From assembly GCA_964513655.1 (NCBI GenBank), contig CAZENQ010000062.1:1-17142 (forward strand): 17,142 nt of DNA, read 5' to 3'. Of the stretch, positions 1-8,094 are shown piece by piece (positions within the stretch are counted from its first letter, which is position 1; each line of letters starts with the position of its first letter). This DNA is from G020350405 sp964513655. Lineage in GTDB: Bacteria; Planctomycetota; Phycisphaerae; Sedimentisphaerales; Anaerobacaceae. Both the position numbers and the translations under genes were made by a program. The notes below the pieces were generated by a model. It had not been told where the DNA came from, ran no database searches, and worked only from the letters and a program-made list of their open reading frames with translations.

Positions 1-14
1 CTCATCTTAACGCT

Positions 15-43
15 AAAATTTGCATCGTCCGGCCGATGATTTT
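15..43. terminator. Terminator-like hairpin, possibly bidirectional
   Basis: An inverted repeat CATCG (23-27) / CGATG (34-38) encloses the loop TCCGGC. It is flanked by AAAAT at 15-19 and ATTTT at 39-43, so the arms extend after a TTG bulge. An A-run on one side and a T-run on the other is what a bidirectional intrinsic terminator looks like. It could end a gene lying left of the window. The stem is short, so this is a suggestion only. Confidence 0.3.
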
Positions 44-368
44 CGTAAATTTTCAAACGTTTTACACATTTCGCACACTTATTCCAGCGCAATTCCACCA
101 CTTTTTCTGAGTTTTTCCAAACTTTTCACACTTTGAAACACTTTCCAACACCCCCAACCCCCATTTTTAGCCCAAAATCAAAGGTGACCTCGCACCTGAC
201 AAATTCCCCACCCCCATTTTCCCCCCAAAATCCCGGGTGTTCTGCCCTCAACCACCGACCCACGAATCACAAATCACGAAGCACGAGATTTCCCCTAACC
301 GCTTACCAGAACTGGCCTTACAGCAATTGTTGCCAAATCTACCAAAAAAATAACTTTTCCCAAGAAAA
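44..368. other. Non-coding flank, G-poor on the plus strand
   Basis: No convincing gene is seen here. The plus strand is rich in C, A and T and visibly short of G, with runs such as CCCCCAACCCCC around 150-165. An open frame starting at 133 exists only because stops are rare in such composition; it has no ribosome site, resembles no family and runs into the tetR gene. The stretch holds the heptamer repeat at 261-288 and leads into the tetR promoter. Confidence 0.6.
261..288. repeat. Tandem 7-bp repeat, four copies
   Basis: Four consecutive heptamers are seen: CACGAAT, CACAAAT, CACGAAG and CACGAGA. The consensus is CACRAAD; the last unit diverges most. On the other strand it reads as degenerate ATTCGTG units. 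This is a short microsatellite-like array in intergenic DNA with no visible coding role. Confidence 0.6.
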
Positions 369-412
369 AAAACACTTGACAAATCAAACGAGTGTTTTAT
401 ACTTTAGTTTGA
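369..412 (+). promoter_or_regulatory. Promoter and putative TetR operator of the efflux operon
   Basis: The -35 TTGACA (376-381) is a consensus match and the -10 TATACT (398-403) is near-consensus, with a 16-bp spacer. An inverted repeat AAAACACT (369-376) / AGTGTTTT (391-398) overlaps the -35 and fills most of the spacer. A second one, TCAAAC (384-389) / GTTTGA (407-412), brackets the -10. A dimeric repressor bound to either would block RNA polymerase. Expected transcription start is near 410, leaving a leader of about 28 bases with the ribosome site AAGGAG at 424-429. That the downstream TetR protein binds here is inference from position and symmetry. Confidence 0.7.
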
Positions 413-437
413 AACAACCGTTTAAGGAGCTTGTGTT

Positions 438-1112
438 ATGGCCAACACACATAACTCAAATAAAACCAACAACTTACGTAACGACGTCGAAAACCGCCTC
501 CTCGACGCAGCAGAGCAGCTCTTCGCTGAAAAAGGCTTCGACGCCACCTCAATCCGAGACATAACAAACCACGCCAAATGCAACGTTGCCGCCGTTAACT
601 ACCACTTCAAAAACAAACAAAACCTCTACAACCAGGTTTTTCACCGCAGAATGACCGCTATGCGCGATGTCCGCCTTGCCGCCATAGAAAACGTAATGTC
701 GCAACCCCCGCCACAGCCTACACTTACAGAGCTCATTCGTGCCTTCTCGACCGCATTTTTAGAGCCCCTTTTAGACAAAACCACCGGCCGAAGATTTCTC
801 AAGCTTATAGTCCGCGAGATGAACGACCCTCGCCTGCCCAAGGATATGTTCGTAAAAGAAATCGTCACACCAACGTTAACCTCTCTCGGAAAAGCACTTA
901 CAAAGCTTTGCCCTCAGCTCGACCAAACGCAAATCATCCTCTCGATAATTTCCATCGTAGGCCAATTAATCCACGTTATTCGTATCCGTGAAATGATGGA
1001 GATAGGTCATTTCGCCGGCCTGCCGGAAATAAGTTTATCTAAAATAATAGACCATATAGTCGAATTTTCTGCCTCGGGAATCCGGGTGATGGCGCAGGGG
1101 CAAAGCAAATGA
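438..1112 (+). CDS. TetR/AcrR-family transcriptional repressor, CecR-like
   Basis: A 224-residue DNA-binding repressor, probably controlling the efflux genes behind it and its own transcription. Residues about 15-62 form the TetR helix-turn-helix: a helix ending in AAEQLFAEKGFDATS, then IRDITNHAKCN and the recognition segment VAAVNYHFKNKQNLY. The rest is an all-helical ligand and dimerisation domain resembling the CecR/YbiH (DUF1956) C-terminal type, with RRFLKLIVREMNDP in the middle. The ATG at 438 is supported by AAGGAG ending eight bases upstream. Its last bases ATGA overlap the start of the next gene (1109-1112), so it is translationally coupled to the efflux genes. Family assignment is firm; the inducing ligand cannot be read from the sequence. 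Confidence 0.93.
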   Translation: MANTHNSNKTNNLRNDVENRLLDAAEQLFAEKGFDATSIRDITNHAKCNVAAVNYHFKNKQNLYNQVFHRRMTAMRDVRLAAIENVMSQPPPQPTLTELIRAFSTAFLEPLLDKTTGRRFLKLIVREMNDPRLPKDMFVKEIVTPTLTSLGKALTKLCPQLDQTQIILSIISIVGQLIHVIRIREMMEIGHFAGLPEISLSKIIDHIVEFSASGIRVMAQGQSK

Positions 1113-2529
1113 TTAGGGATGTTTTACTTCAAATTCGTTATTTTTTGAGCATCAGCCTGGTTCTAAGCGTTGCCGGCTGTATGGTTGGGCCGGACTACAA
1201 GAGGCCGCAGACCACGGCTGATACTGCTGAAGGATACATCTACGCCGACGAGTACCCCCAGGATGCCAACGATATTGACGAAATCGGCAGATGGTGGGAG
1301 CGATTCGGCGACCCTGTGACAACCGAACTCGTTAACGAGGCCCTAAACAACAATAATGACCTTCAGGCCGCGGCTGCCCGGGTTTTGCAGGCTCAAGCAC
1401 TGCTTGCCGAAACCCGCGGACAACAATGGCCGGACGTCTCATATAACTTTAACCGCAACAGAAACAAGACATCTTTCAACTTCGGCGGTGGCAGATTCAG
1501 CAATTTGAGCACGACCTTTTCACAAGACCTTACCGTAGGTTATATAGTAGATCTCTTTGGAAAGCTGAAACGTGCGGAACGAGCCGCCTGGGCGGAGATG
1601 CTTGCGGCAAAGGCAAATGGGCAGGCCCTGCTCAACGCGGTGATTAGCAGCGTCGTCAAGGCCAGAGCAGACATCGCGACAATTCAACGGAGTCTGGCAA
1701 TCGCGCGTGCCGACACCGCAAACTGGCAGAGAAACCTTGAAATAATAGAACGAAGATACAGCCGAGGGCTTGTCGGGCCGCTGGATGTCCGCTTGGCACG
1801 CGAGAACTTGGCAGCATCAAAATCTGCAGAGATAATCATAGAGCTGGCCCTCGTAAAAGCCCGCAATGCACTCGATGTTCTCGTTGGTCGCCAGCCGGGC
1901 TCAAGCGAGGAACTTCCGCAGACACTGGCTGAGCTGCCCGATTTGACGCCTGTTCCTGTGGGTGTGCCAGCTTTGCTTCTGGACCGTCGGCCGGACGTCA
2001 GGGCCGCCGAACTGGCCCTGGAGGCGTCCAATGAGCAAATCGGTGTTAGCATCGCCCAGTTGTATCCGGATTTGACCTTGGTAGGCGCGTATGGGCGAAG
2101 TGCCGATGTCTTTGATGACCTGTTCATTGATGAGACAGAAATATACTCCGGCATTATTCGCCTTGCCCAGCCGATTTTCAAAGGCGGACAGCTGCGAGCT
2201 AGAGTCGACGCCGCGAAAGCAAGGTTTGAAGAACTGGCTTCAAATTACGCACAAACCGTTTTAACGGCTTTGCGGGAGGTTGAGGATGCGCTGGTCAGGG
2301 AACAGCTGCTGCAAAGACGGTTAAACGCAGTGCAGTTGAGATTCAACGAAGCCACAGCAGCAGAGAAACTCGCCGGCCAGAGATACCNNNNNNNNNNATC
2401 GCAGAGAACCAACTGAACAACCTGAAGGGCGAGCTATGGGCCGCCCGTGTCGACCTGTTCCTCTCACTGGGAGGCGACTGGGTCGCTGACAGACAACAAT
2501 CGAACTATCAAGGACGTTTTTATGATTAA
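1109..2529 (+). CDS. Outer-membrane factor lipoprotein of RND efflux (NodT/OprM type), interrupted by an assembly gap
   Basis: The outer-membrane channel of a tripartite efflux pump. A signal peptide ends in a lipobox (VAGC, lipidated Cys24) followed by MVGPDYKRP, the usual start of mature NodT-family proteins. Two coiled-coil/outer-membrane efflux repeats follow, with LLDRRPDVRAAELALEASN opening the second. Ten Ns at 2388-2397 shift the frame. Read from 2398, the sequence continues as IAENQLNNLKGELWAAR and then the family hallmark LSLGGDW, stopping at TAA 2527-2529. The gene therefore ends at 2529, not at the apparent stop near 2416. Against OprM (recalled, not aligned) roughly 18 residues are missing between RY and IAENQ, so the true gap is probably about 53 bases. 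The start overlaps the tetR stop by four bases, and the end overlaps the next gene by eight. Confidence 0.93.
2388..2397. other. Assembly gap (10 N)
   Basis: Ten undetermined bases lie inside the outer-membrane factor gene. Frame bookkeeping shows the true length must be 2 modulo 3, so 10 is not correct. Comparison with the protein family suggests about 53 missing bases. Confidence 0.99.
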
Positions 2530-3811
2530 GAAAATTAAAAGCAAACTTTCAAATATACTCAGAGCAGCTGGTGCGATGCCAAAGCGTCGGTTGCAACCTC
2601 TGTTGGTACTGTTAATCCTCGCCGCGGCGATCGGCGCAGCAGCAGTTCTGAAACTTACGCGTAAACCACCGGCAAAGAAAGTCAAGAGCGTTCTCGCTCC
2701 TCTGGTTAAGGTCCTGACTGTCACCCGGCAGGATGTCCCAATGCTGGTGCAGGGCTACGGGACGGTACAGCCAAAGGTTCAGGCCGAGGTAGTTCCCCAG
2801 GTATCGGGCAAGGTGGTCGCAATCAATCCTAATTTCAAAGACGGTGGTTTCGTCAAAGCGAACGAACCCCTGATAACCATTGACCCCCGCGATTATGAAC
2901 TTACTGTCCAGCGAGACCAGGCCGAAGTTGCAAGCGCCGAAGTGGCACTGGATATCGAAAAAGCAGAAGCTGAAGTCTCGCGCCAGGAGTGGGAACAATT
3001 AAATCCCGGCACCGAGCCGCCGTCGCCACTGATTGTGCGCGAGCCGCAAATTCGTCAGGCCGAAACCCGACTTCAAGCTGCCCAGGCCCAGCTGGCTACT
3101 GAGCAGTTAAATCTTGAGCGAACCAGGGTCTCTCTGCCCTTTGACGGCAGGGTCGTGCGGGAAACAGTGGACCTCGGCCAGTACGTAATGTCCGGCCAAT
3201 CAATAGGCAATGTCTACAGCATCGAGGCAGTCGAAATCAAGGTCCCGCTGGAGGACTGGGAGCTGCAGTGGTTTGACATTCCCGTAAATCCTGTTTCACT
3301 TAACGGCAGCAGTTCGGCCAACAGGGGCTCGGAAGTTGAGGTTCGCGCCAGCTTTGCCGGCGGCCAACACATTTGGCAGGGCTGTGTGGTGCGGACGACA
3401 GGCGAGATTGACAAGACTTCCCGGCTGGTTTCAGTCGTCATCGAGGTGCCGCGGCCATTTAAGGATGCCAACGGCCGACCGCCACTGGTACCGGGAATGT
3501 TCGTCGAACTGCTTATAAAAGGCAAAATGCTTGAAAATGCAATCACCGTACCGCGACACGCCATCCATAACGCCAACCAGGTGTGGGTTGTGCGTGAGGA
3601 CCGATTGTATATTAAAGAACTGCAAATTGCCCGCCAGGACAAGGACTATGCCTACGTTGTTGCAGGTCTTGAAGATGGTACTGTTATTGTTGTAAGCGCG
3701 CTGGATACCGTTACCGAAGGCATGCAGGTCAGGACAAACGCGCCTGATACCACAACACCCACCGATGCTGCATCTGAACCGAACGATAAAAACTTCAGGG
3801 AGACCGACTAA
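2522..3811 (+). CDS. Efflux RND periplasmic adaptor (membrane fusion protein)
   Basis: The adaptor joining the inner-membrane pump to the outer-membrane channel; 429 residues. A basic N-terminus is followed by one membrane segment at about 25-44 (LLVLLILAAAIGAAAVL). Then come a lipoyl/barrel-sandwich half (VVPQVSGKVVAINPNFKDGG, about 90-115), a coiled-coil hairpin at about 130-205, the second lipoyl half (LPFDGRVVRETVDLGQYV), a beta-barrel region, and a membrane-proximal domain ending before an acidic Thr-rich tail. The start is the ATG at 2522, with AAGGA at 2510-2514. An in-frame ATG at 2447 lies inside the outer-membrane factor gene and is unlikely. The TAA stop abuts the GTG of the pump gene. 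HlyD/AcrA-like family membership is clear; substrate is unknown. Confidence 0.93.
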   Translation: MIKKIKSKLSNILRAAGAMPKRRLQPLLVLLILAAAIGAAAVLKLTRKPPAKKVKSVLAPLVKVLTVTRQDVPMLVQGYGTVQPKVQAEVVPQVSGKVVAINPNFKDGGFVKANEPLITIDPRDYELTVQRDQAEVASAEVALDIEKAEAEVSRQEWEQLNPGTEPPSPLIVREPQIRQAETRLQAAQAQLATEQLNLERTRVSLPFDGRVVRETVDLGQYVMSGQSIGNVYSIEAVEIKVPLEDWELQWFDIPVNPVSLNGSSSANRGSEVEVRASFAGGQHIWQGCVVRTTGEIDKTSRLVSVVIEVPRPFKDANGRPPLVPGMFVELLIKGKMLENAITVPRHAIHNANQVWVVREDRLYIKELQIARQDKDYAYVVAGLEDGTVIVVSALDTVTEGMQVRTNAPDTTTPTDAASEPNDKNFRETD

Positions 3812-6800
3812 GTGGAAGAAGTTCGCGAAAAAAGTGGTCTGCTTGGGTGGTTTGCATCCAACCACGTTGCGGCGAATCTGTTGATGATTCTGATTATTTC
3901 AGCGGGACTGCTGACGATACTTACCATCAAGGTGGAATTCTTCCCGGAGATGAGTCTCGATATGGTCACCGTCACGGTGCCTTACCTCGGCGCAACTCCG
4001 TCCGATGTCGAAGAAGGCGTGGTCATGCGCGTCGAGGAGGCAATAGCGGCGGTCGACGGCATAAAGAGAATCACCGCTTCGGCCGCCGAGGGAGCTGGTT
4101 TGGTATTGGTTGAAGTGGAGGAATACGCAGATGTCAAGGAGGTCCTCGACGACATCAAGGCCGAAGTCGACAGAATCATAACATTCCCTGAAGAAACTGA
4201 AAAACCAATCATCACCGAAGTAATGACGCGCTATGAGGTCATAACAATCGTTCTCTATGGCGATGTTTCCGAGAAGACCCTCAAGATTCTGGCAGACCAA
4301 ATTCGCGATGACCTTACAGCACTTCAAAATATAAGCCAGGTCGATGTGGCAGGCGTCCGGCCCTATGAGATTTCAATCGAGGTCTCCGAAAAAACTCTCC
4401 GTCGTTATGGGCTGAGTTTCGATGAGGTTTCGAGAGCCGTGAGGCAATCCTCGCTCGACGTTCCTGCCGGCTCGGTCAAGACCAAAGGCGGGGAGATTCT
4501 CGTAAGAACACGAGGCCAAAAATATTATGGCCCGGAATTTGAAAAAATAATTGTACTCACAAGAAACGACGGAACCAGGATAAGACTGGCCGACATAGCA
4601 GATGTCAAAGATGACTTTGAGGATGTAGACCTTTATTCAAAATTTGACGGCAGACCAGCGGCCCTGGTCAAGGTCTTTCGCGTAGGCGACCAGGGCGCCC
4701 TTGACGTTGCTGATACCGTCAAGAAATACGTCGAAGAAAAACGCTACGCCCTGCCGGAAGGTATTTCCATGGCAACCTGGCAGGACAGCTCAGTTGTACT
4801 GCGTTCGAGAATTGGGCTTCTCAGAAGGAACGCGTATCTCGGCCTGATCCTGGTGTTTATGTGTCTGACGCTGTTTCTTAATATTCGCCTGGCGTTCTGG
4901 ACAACTGTGGGTATCCCGATATCGTTTCTGGGCGCATTCTGGCTGTTGCCAAGATTTGATGTCTCCCTGAACATGATTTCATTATTTGCCTTCATAATGG
5001 CACTGGGTCTCGTGGTTGATGACGCAATCGTTGTAGGTGAAAATATCTTCGCCTACAGACGCCGTGGCTTCAGCAGAATTGAGGCGGCGATAAAAGGTGT
5101 TAGGGAAATGGCCGCCCCGGTCACAATGGCCGTACTTACCACTGTTTTCGCATTTCTGCCCCTGTTATACATCACAGGTACTATGGGCAAATTTCTTCGC
5201 GTAATACCAATCGTAGTTATAAGCGTCCTGATGGTCAGTCTCGTCGAAGCACTGCTGATTCTCCCTGCCCATCTTTCCACCAAAGGTTTTTCCGCCAAAC
5301 TGAAAATATTCCAACTCATCGACAGAATTCAGCTCCGGACAGAGAAAAGACTCGAGGCGTTTGTAAGAGGTCCCTTCGCTAACTTCGTAATACGTTCAGT
5401 AAAATGGCGTTATGTAACTTTGGCGACAGGTTGTGCCATCTTCATCATTACAATCGGCTATATCGTCGGCGGCTATATGAAGGTAGTGTTCTTCGACCCG
5501 GTTGATGCCGATAATATGGTTGCGTTCTTAGCAATGCCCAGGGGCACTCCCGCCGAACAGACCCGGGAGATTGCAGACACAATTGAAAAGGCCGTTGAAC
5601 AAGTTCGACTTGAGGTCGACGCCAACCGTCCGGACAAGCCTTCAATCATAAAGCATGTTGCGACAACTATAGGTGCCCAGCCTGCTTCAACGGGAGGCGG
5701 ACCGGTAAGAGGAATCGGCACGGGTTCCGCCGGTCACCTGGCCGAAGTCAACGTCGAACTGCTCGGCGGCGAACAGCGCAACCTAAAATCGGCCAAACTC
5801 ATGAACCGCTGGCGCGACATAGTCGGCGAAATACCCAGTGTTTCCTCTCTGACCTTTTTCTCAGAAATCTTCAGCGCAGGCGAAGCGATAAATGTGGAAA
5901 TGTCCCACCAGAACTTCGATACGTTGTTGCTGGCCGTGGAATCGCTGAAATCTATTCTGCGCGAATACTCCGGCGTTAGTGACATCACAGACAGCTTCGA
6001 GCCCGGCAAGGCTGAGCTAAAACTCGAAATTAAAGACACCGGAAGAACATTAGGGCTGACACTCTCAGACCTGGCAAGGCAGGTCAGACAGGGCTTTTAC
6101 GGCCAGGAGGTCCAGCGCATCCAGCGCGGTCGTGACGATATCCGCGTTATGGTTCGCTACCCCGAAACCGAGCGCAGAAGTTTGGCGGATATTGAAAACA
6201 TGAGAATTCGGCTCCCCGGCGGTACCGAAATTCCATTCAAGACCGTCGCCGAAGTGAGTTACGGAAGGGGATTTTCGACAATTCGCCGTGCCGACCGCAG
6301 ACGGGTCGTCAATGTAAGCGCCGACGTCGATGTAGCCGTTACCAATTCCGCCGATATCAATAGGGACTTAAGTAGGAATGTGCTTCCTGGCTTGATGCGA
6401 CAGTATCCAGGTCTGCAGTATCGATTTGCCGGCGAAGCACGTGAAAGAAGCGAATCATTCAGCAGTCTTTATGTCACCTTCCCTCTGGCCATGATGGCAA
6501 TCTACGGCCTGCTTGCTGTCCAGTTCCGCAGCTACACACAGCCGGTAATTGTTATGTCCGCAATTCCATTTGGTATCGTCGGAGCGGTAATAGGTCACAT
6601 ACTGATGGGCTTTGTCTTTATGACAAAATTCAATCTCGGCCTTCTCTCAATGTTCGGCATTGTTGCATTGTCCGGCGTGGTTGTAAACGACTCACTCATC
6701 CTGATAGACCTTATCAACCGCGAGCGAAAAAGCGGCATCGAGCTCGCACAGATAGTTCGCGATTGCGCGACCCGAAGGTTCCGCCCAATCATGCTCACGA

Positions 6801-6994
6801 CCTTGACAACATTCTTCGGTCTGGTGCCCATGATGCTCGAGCGAAGCCTCCAGGCGCGGTTTCTTATTCCAATGGCCATCAGCCTTGCGTTCGGTGTAAT
6901 GTTCGCGACCTTGATTACGCTCTTTTTGGTTCCTTCACTGTATATGATTCTCGAAGACATCAAGGGCAAAATTTTCCCAGGGCTTGGCGAATAA
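3812..6994 (+). CDS. RND-family efflux pump, inner-membrane permease
   Basis: A 1060-residue proton-driven exporter of the AcrB/AcrD/AcrF superfamily. It begins with TM1 (VAANLLMILIISAGLL), then a large periplasmic loop opening with FFPEMSLDMVTVTVPYLGA, then TM2-TM6. TM4 contains GLVVDDAIVVGEN with the proton-relay aspartates D403 and D404. A second periplasmic loop and TM7-TM12 follow. In TM10 the motif is GVVVNDSLILID (N959, D960), where AcrB has a lysine (K940). The GTG start directly follows the adaptor stop and has AGGGAG at 3797-3802. Length and twelve-TM layout are normal. The VVVND form is one I recall from a broad non-AcrB subgroup, so drug versus metal specificity cannot be called. 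Confidence 0.95.
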   Translation: MEEVREKSGLLGWFASNHVAANLLMILIISAGLLTILTIKVEFFPEMSLDMVTVTVPYLGATPSDVEEGVVMRVEEAIAAVDGIKRITASAAEGAGLVLVEVEEYADVKEVLDDIKAEVDRIITFPEETEKPIITEVMTRYEVITIVLYGDVSEKTLKILADQIRDDLTALQNISQVDVAGVRPYEISIEVSEKTLRRYGLSFDEVSRAVRQSSLDVPAGSVKTKGGEILVRTRGQKYYGPEFEKIIVLTRNDGTRIRLADIADVKDDFEDVDLYSKFDGRPAALVKVFRVGDQGALDVADTVKKYVEEKRYALPEGISMATWQDSSVVLRSRIGLLRRNAYLGLILVFMCLTLFLNIRLAFWTTVGIPISFLGAFWLLPRFDVSLNMISLFAFIMALGLVVDDAIVVGENIFAYRRRGFSRIEAAIKGVREMAAPVTMAVLTTVFAFLPLLYITGTMGKFLRVIPIVVISVLMVSLVEALLILPAHLSTKGFSAKLKIFQLIDRIQLRTEKRLEAFVRGPFANFVIRSVKWRYVTLATGCAIFIITIGYIVGGYMKVVFFDPVDADNMVAFLAMPRGTPAEQTREIADTIEKAVEQVRLEVDANRPDKPSIIKHVATTIGAQPASTGGGPVRGIGTGSAGHLAEVNVELLGGEQRNLKSAKLMNRWRDIVGEIPSVSSLTFFSEIFSAGEAINVEMSHQNFDTLLLAVESLKSILREYSGVSDITDSFEPGKAELKLEIKDTGRTLGLTLSDLARQVRQGFYGQEVQRIQRGRDDIRVMVRYPETERRSLADIENMRIRLPGGTEIPFKTVAEVSYGRGFSTIRRADRRRVVNVSADVDVAVTNSADINRDLSRNVLPGLMRQYPGLQYRFAGEARERSESFSSLYVTFPLAMMAIYGLLAVQFRSYTQPVIVMSAIPFGIVGAVIGHILMGFVFMTKFNLGLLSMFGIVALSGVVVNDSLILIDLINRERKSGIELAQIVRDCATRRFRPIMLTTLTTFFGLVPMMLERSLQARFLIPMAISLAFGVMFATLITLFLVPSLYMILEDIKGKIFPGLGE

Positions 6995-7246
6995 TCGAAA
7001 AACGCCCGCTGAACCCCCGAACAGCCGGAAAAACTCATGGCCTCTGGGCAGCAGCGCCGGCAGTTCCCGCACCATAAGTCCTTCTGGAATTTAGAGTTAA
7101 AAGAAGACACAAAATTTTCCTCTTCTCAAAAAATTTTCTGGCCAAATCCTCTGCGCAAGTGCATAATAGTGTAGACTTGCATCTGGTGTAGGGATTCTAT
7201 TTTGTAGCATGAGGCAAAACGGGACCTAATGAAAGGGGGCAAAAAT
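6995..7246. other. Spacer between efflux operon and pgl, with small repeats
   Basis: No gene is seen in these 252 bp. AAAATTTTC occurs twice (7111-7119 and 7130-7138), and AGAAGA (7102-7107) pairs with TCTTCT (7121-7126). Neither forms a convincing terminator: no GC-rich stem sits beside a T-run. GCAAGT (7155-7160) and ACTTGC (7175-7180) form an inverted repeat with a 14-base centre containing CATAAT. This could be an operator or promoter element for the downstream gene. Confidence 0.45.
7139..7167 (+). promoter_or_regulatory. Weak candidate promoter for pgl
   Basis: TGGCCA at 7139-7144 and CATAAT at 7162-7167 are separated by 17 bp, and TG precedes the -10 as in extended -10 promoters. Both hexamers are imperfect. 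The inverted repeat 7155-7180 overlaps the -10. Confidence 0.25.
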
Positions 7247-8002
7247 ATGGAAAAGACTGCAAAGTACAAACCGAATGTCGAGATCGTCCCCGACTCCGAG
7301 AAACTTGCACAGCGAGCCGTTGAGCTCTTCACCACCGACGCCCAAAAGGCTATAAAAGCCAAAGGTGTATTCTACGTTGCCATATCAGGAGGCCACACGC
7401 CGAAACGCTTTTTTGAACTGCTCAGCGAAACGCCCCAGGCAAAGGCTCTTGCCTGGGACAAAGTTCAGCTCTTCTGGGTTGATGAGCGGTACGTCCCGCC
7501 GGATTCACAATGGAGCAATTACAAGCTGGCCGCCGATACTTTCCTGCCCAAAGTCCCCCTCCCCGAAGAAAACATACATCGGATACCAACTGAGTACAGC
7601 GACATTAAGACGGCAGCCAGCCGTTACGAAGAATCGATTCGGATTAGCTTCCGTTTACAGGAGAATAAAATTCCCGAATTTGACCTGATTGTGCTCGGCA
7701 TGGGAGTCGAGGGACATACCGGTTCGCTCTTTCCGAACAGCTACGCGCCTTTTGACACGGAAGATGTGGCGTGTGTTGTGTATGACCTGGATCGAAAGCT
7801 CAACAGGATAACCCTGACACACCCGGTTTTGTGCGCTGCGTCTCATCTGGCTGTGTTGGTCTCCGGGGAAGAAAAAGCTGACATCTTGAAAGAGGTTTTT
7901 ACCCACGAGCCGGACGAAGTACGCTATCCTATTCATACTCTTTGGCCTATTCTTAATAAGGTCACATGGCTGGTCGACAGCCGGGCGGCAAAATTACTAT
8001 AA
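7247..8002 (+). CDS. pgl: 6-phosphogluconolactonase
   Basis: Hydrolyses 6-phosphogluconolactone to 6-phosphogluconate, the second step of the oxidative pentose phosphate pathway; cytosolic. The 251-residue length is typical of the DevB/SOL family. Motifs in order are AISGGHTPKRFFELL (about 45-59), WVDERYVPPDSQWSNYKL (about 77-94), LGMGVEGHTGSLFP (about 150-163) and a C-terminal VTWLVDSRAA. The more usual GxDGHTASLFP is here VEGHTGSLFP, a conservative change. The start is the ATG at 7247, because AAAGGGGG (7232-7239) sits seven bases before it; an ATG at 7229 lies upstream of that ribosome site. No zwf or gnd neighbour is visible, so it appears to be a single-gene unit. It converges with the LysM gene. 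Confidence 0.93.
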   Translation: MEKTAKYKPNVEIVPDSEKLAQRAVELFTTDAQKAIKAKGVFYVAISGGHTPKRFFELLSETPQAKALAWDKVQLFWVDERYVPPDSQWSNYKLAADTFLPKVPLPEENIHRIPTEYSDIKTAASRYEESIRISFRLQENKIPEFDLIVLGMGVEGHTGSLFPNSYAPFDTEDVACVVYDLDRKLNRITLTHPVLCAASHLAVLVSGEEKADILKEVFTHEPDEVRYPIHTLWPILNKVTWLVDSRAAKLL

Positions 8003-8094
8003 CACCCGTTCTTGTACCGGCCCGACAGACAACTCTCGTTGTGTATTTCGTATTCCGCGCAAAAAAGTCATCTTCTCGCTTCGCCTCCAGCGGC

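Noticed and set aside
133..564. Plus-strand open frame of 143 codons starting in the left flank
   Set aside because: Pro/Ser/Thr-rich product of G-poor DNA, no ribosome site, no family resemblance, and its 3' half overlaps tetR in another frame.
1684..2181. Long minus-strand open frame inside the outer-membrane factor
   Set aside because: Antisense shadow of a well-supported gene; Ser/Arg-rich translation with no domain.
2447..2521. Upstream ATG extension of the membrane fusion protein
   Set aside because: This stretch encodes the end of the outer-membrane factor in another frame. The ATG at 2522 has its own ribosome site and precedes a normal basic N-terminus and membrane segment.
6595..7110. 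Minus-strand open frame of 171 codons at the end of the RND gene
   Set aside because: Mostly antisense to the conserved TM10-TM12 coding sequence; no recognisable motifs.
7102..7138. AT-rich repeats after the RND gene as an intrinsic terminator
   Set aside because: The AGAAGA/TCTTCT stem is short and AU-rich and is followed by A residues, not T; no GC-rich stem is present.
8029..8042. ACAAC/GTTGT hairpin between the convergent pgl and LysM genes as a terminator
   Set aside because: Only five AT-rich base pairs and no adjacent T-run on either strand.
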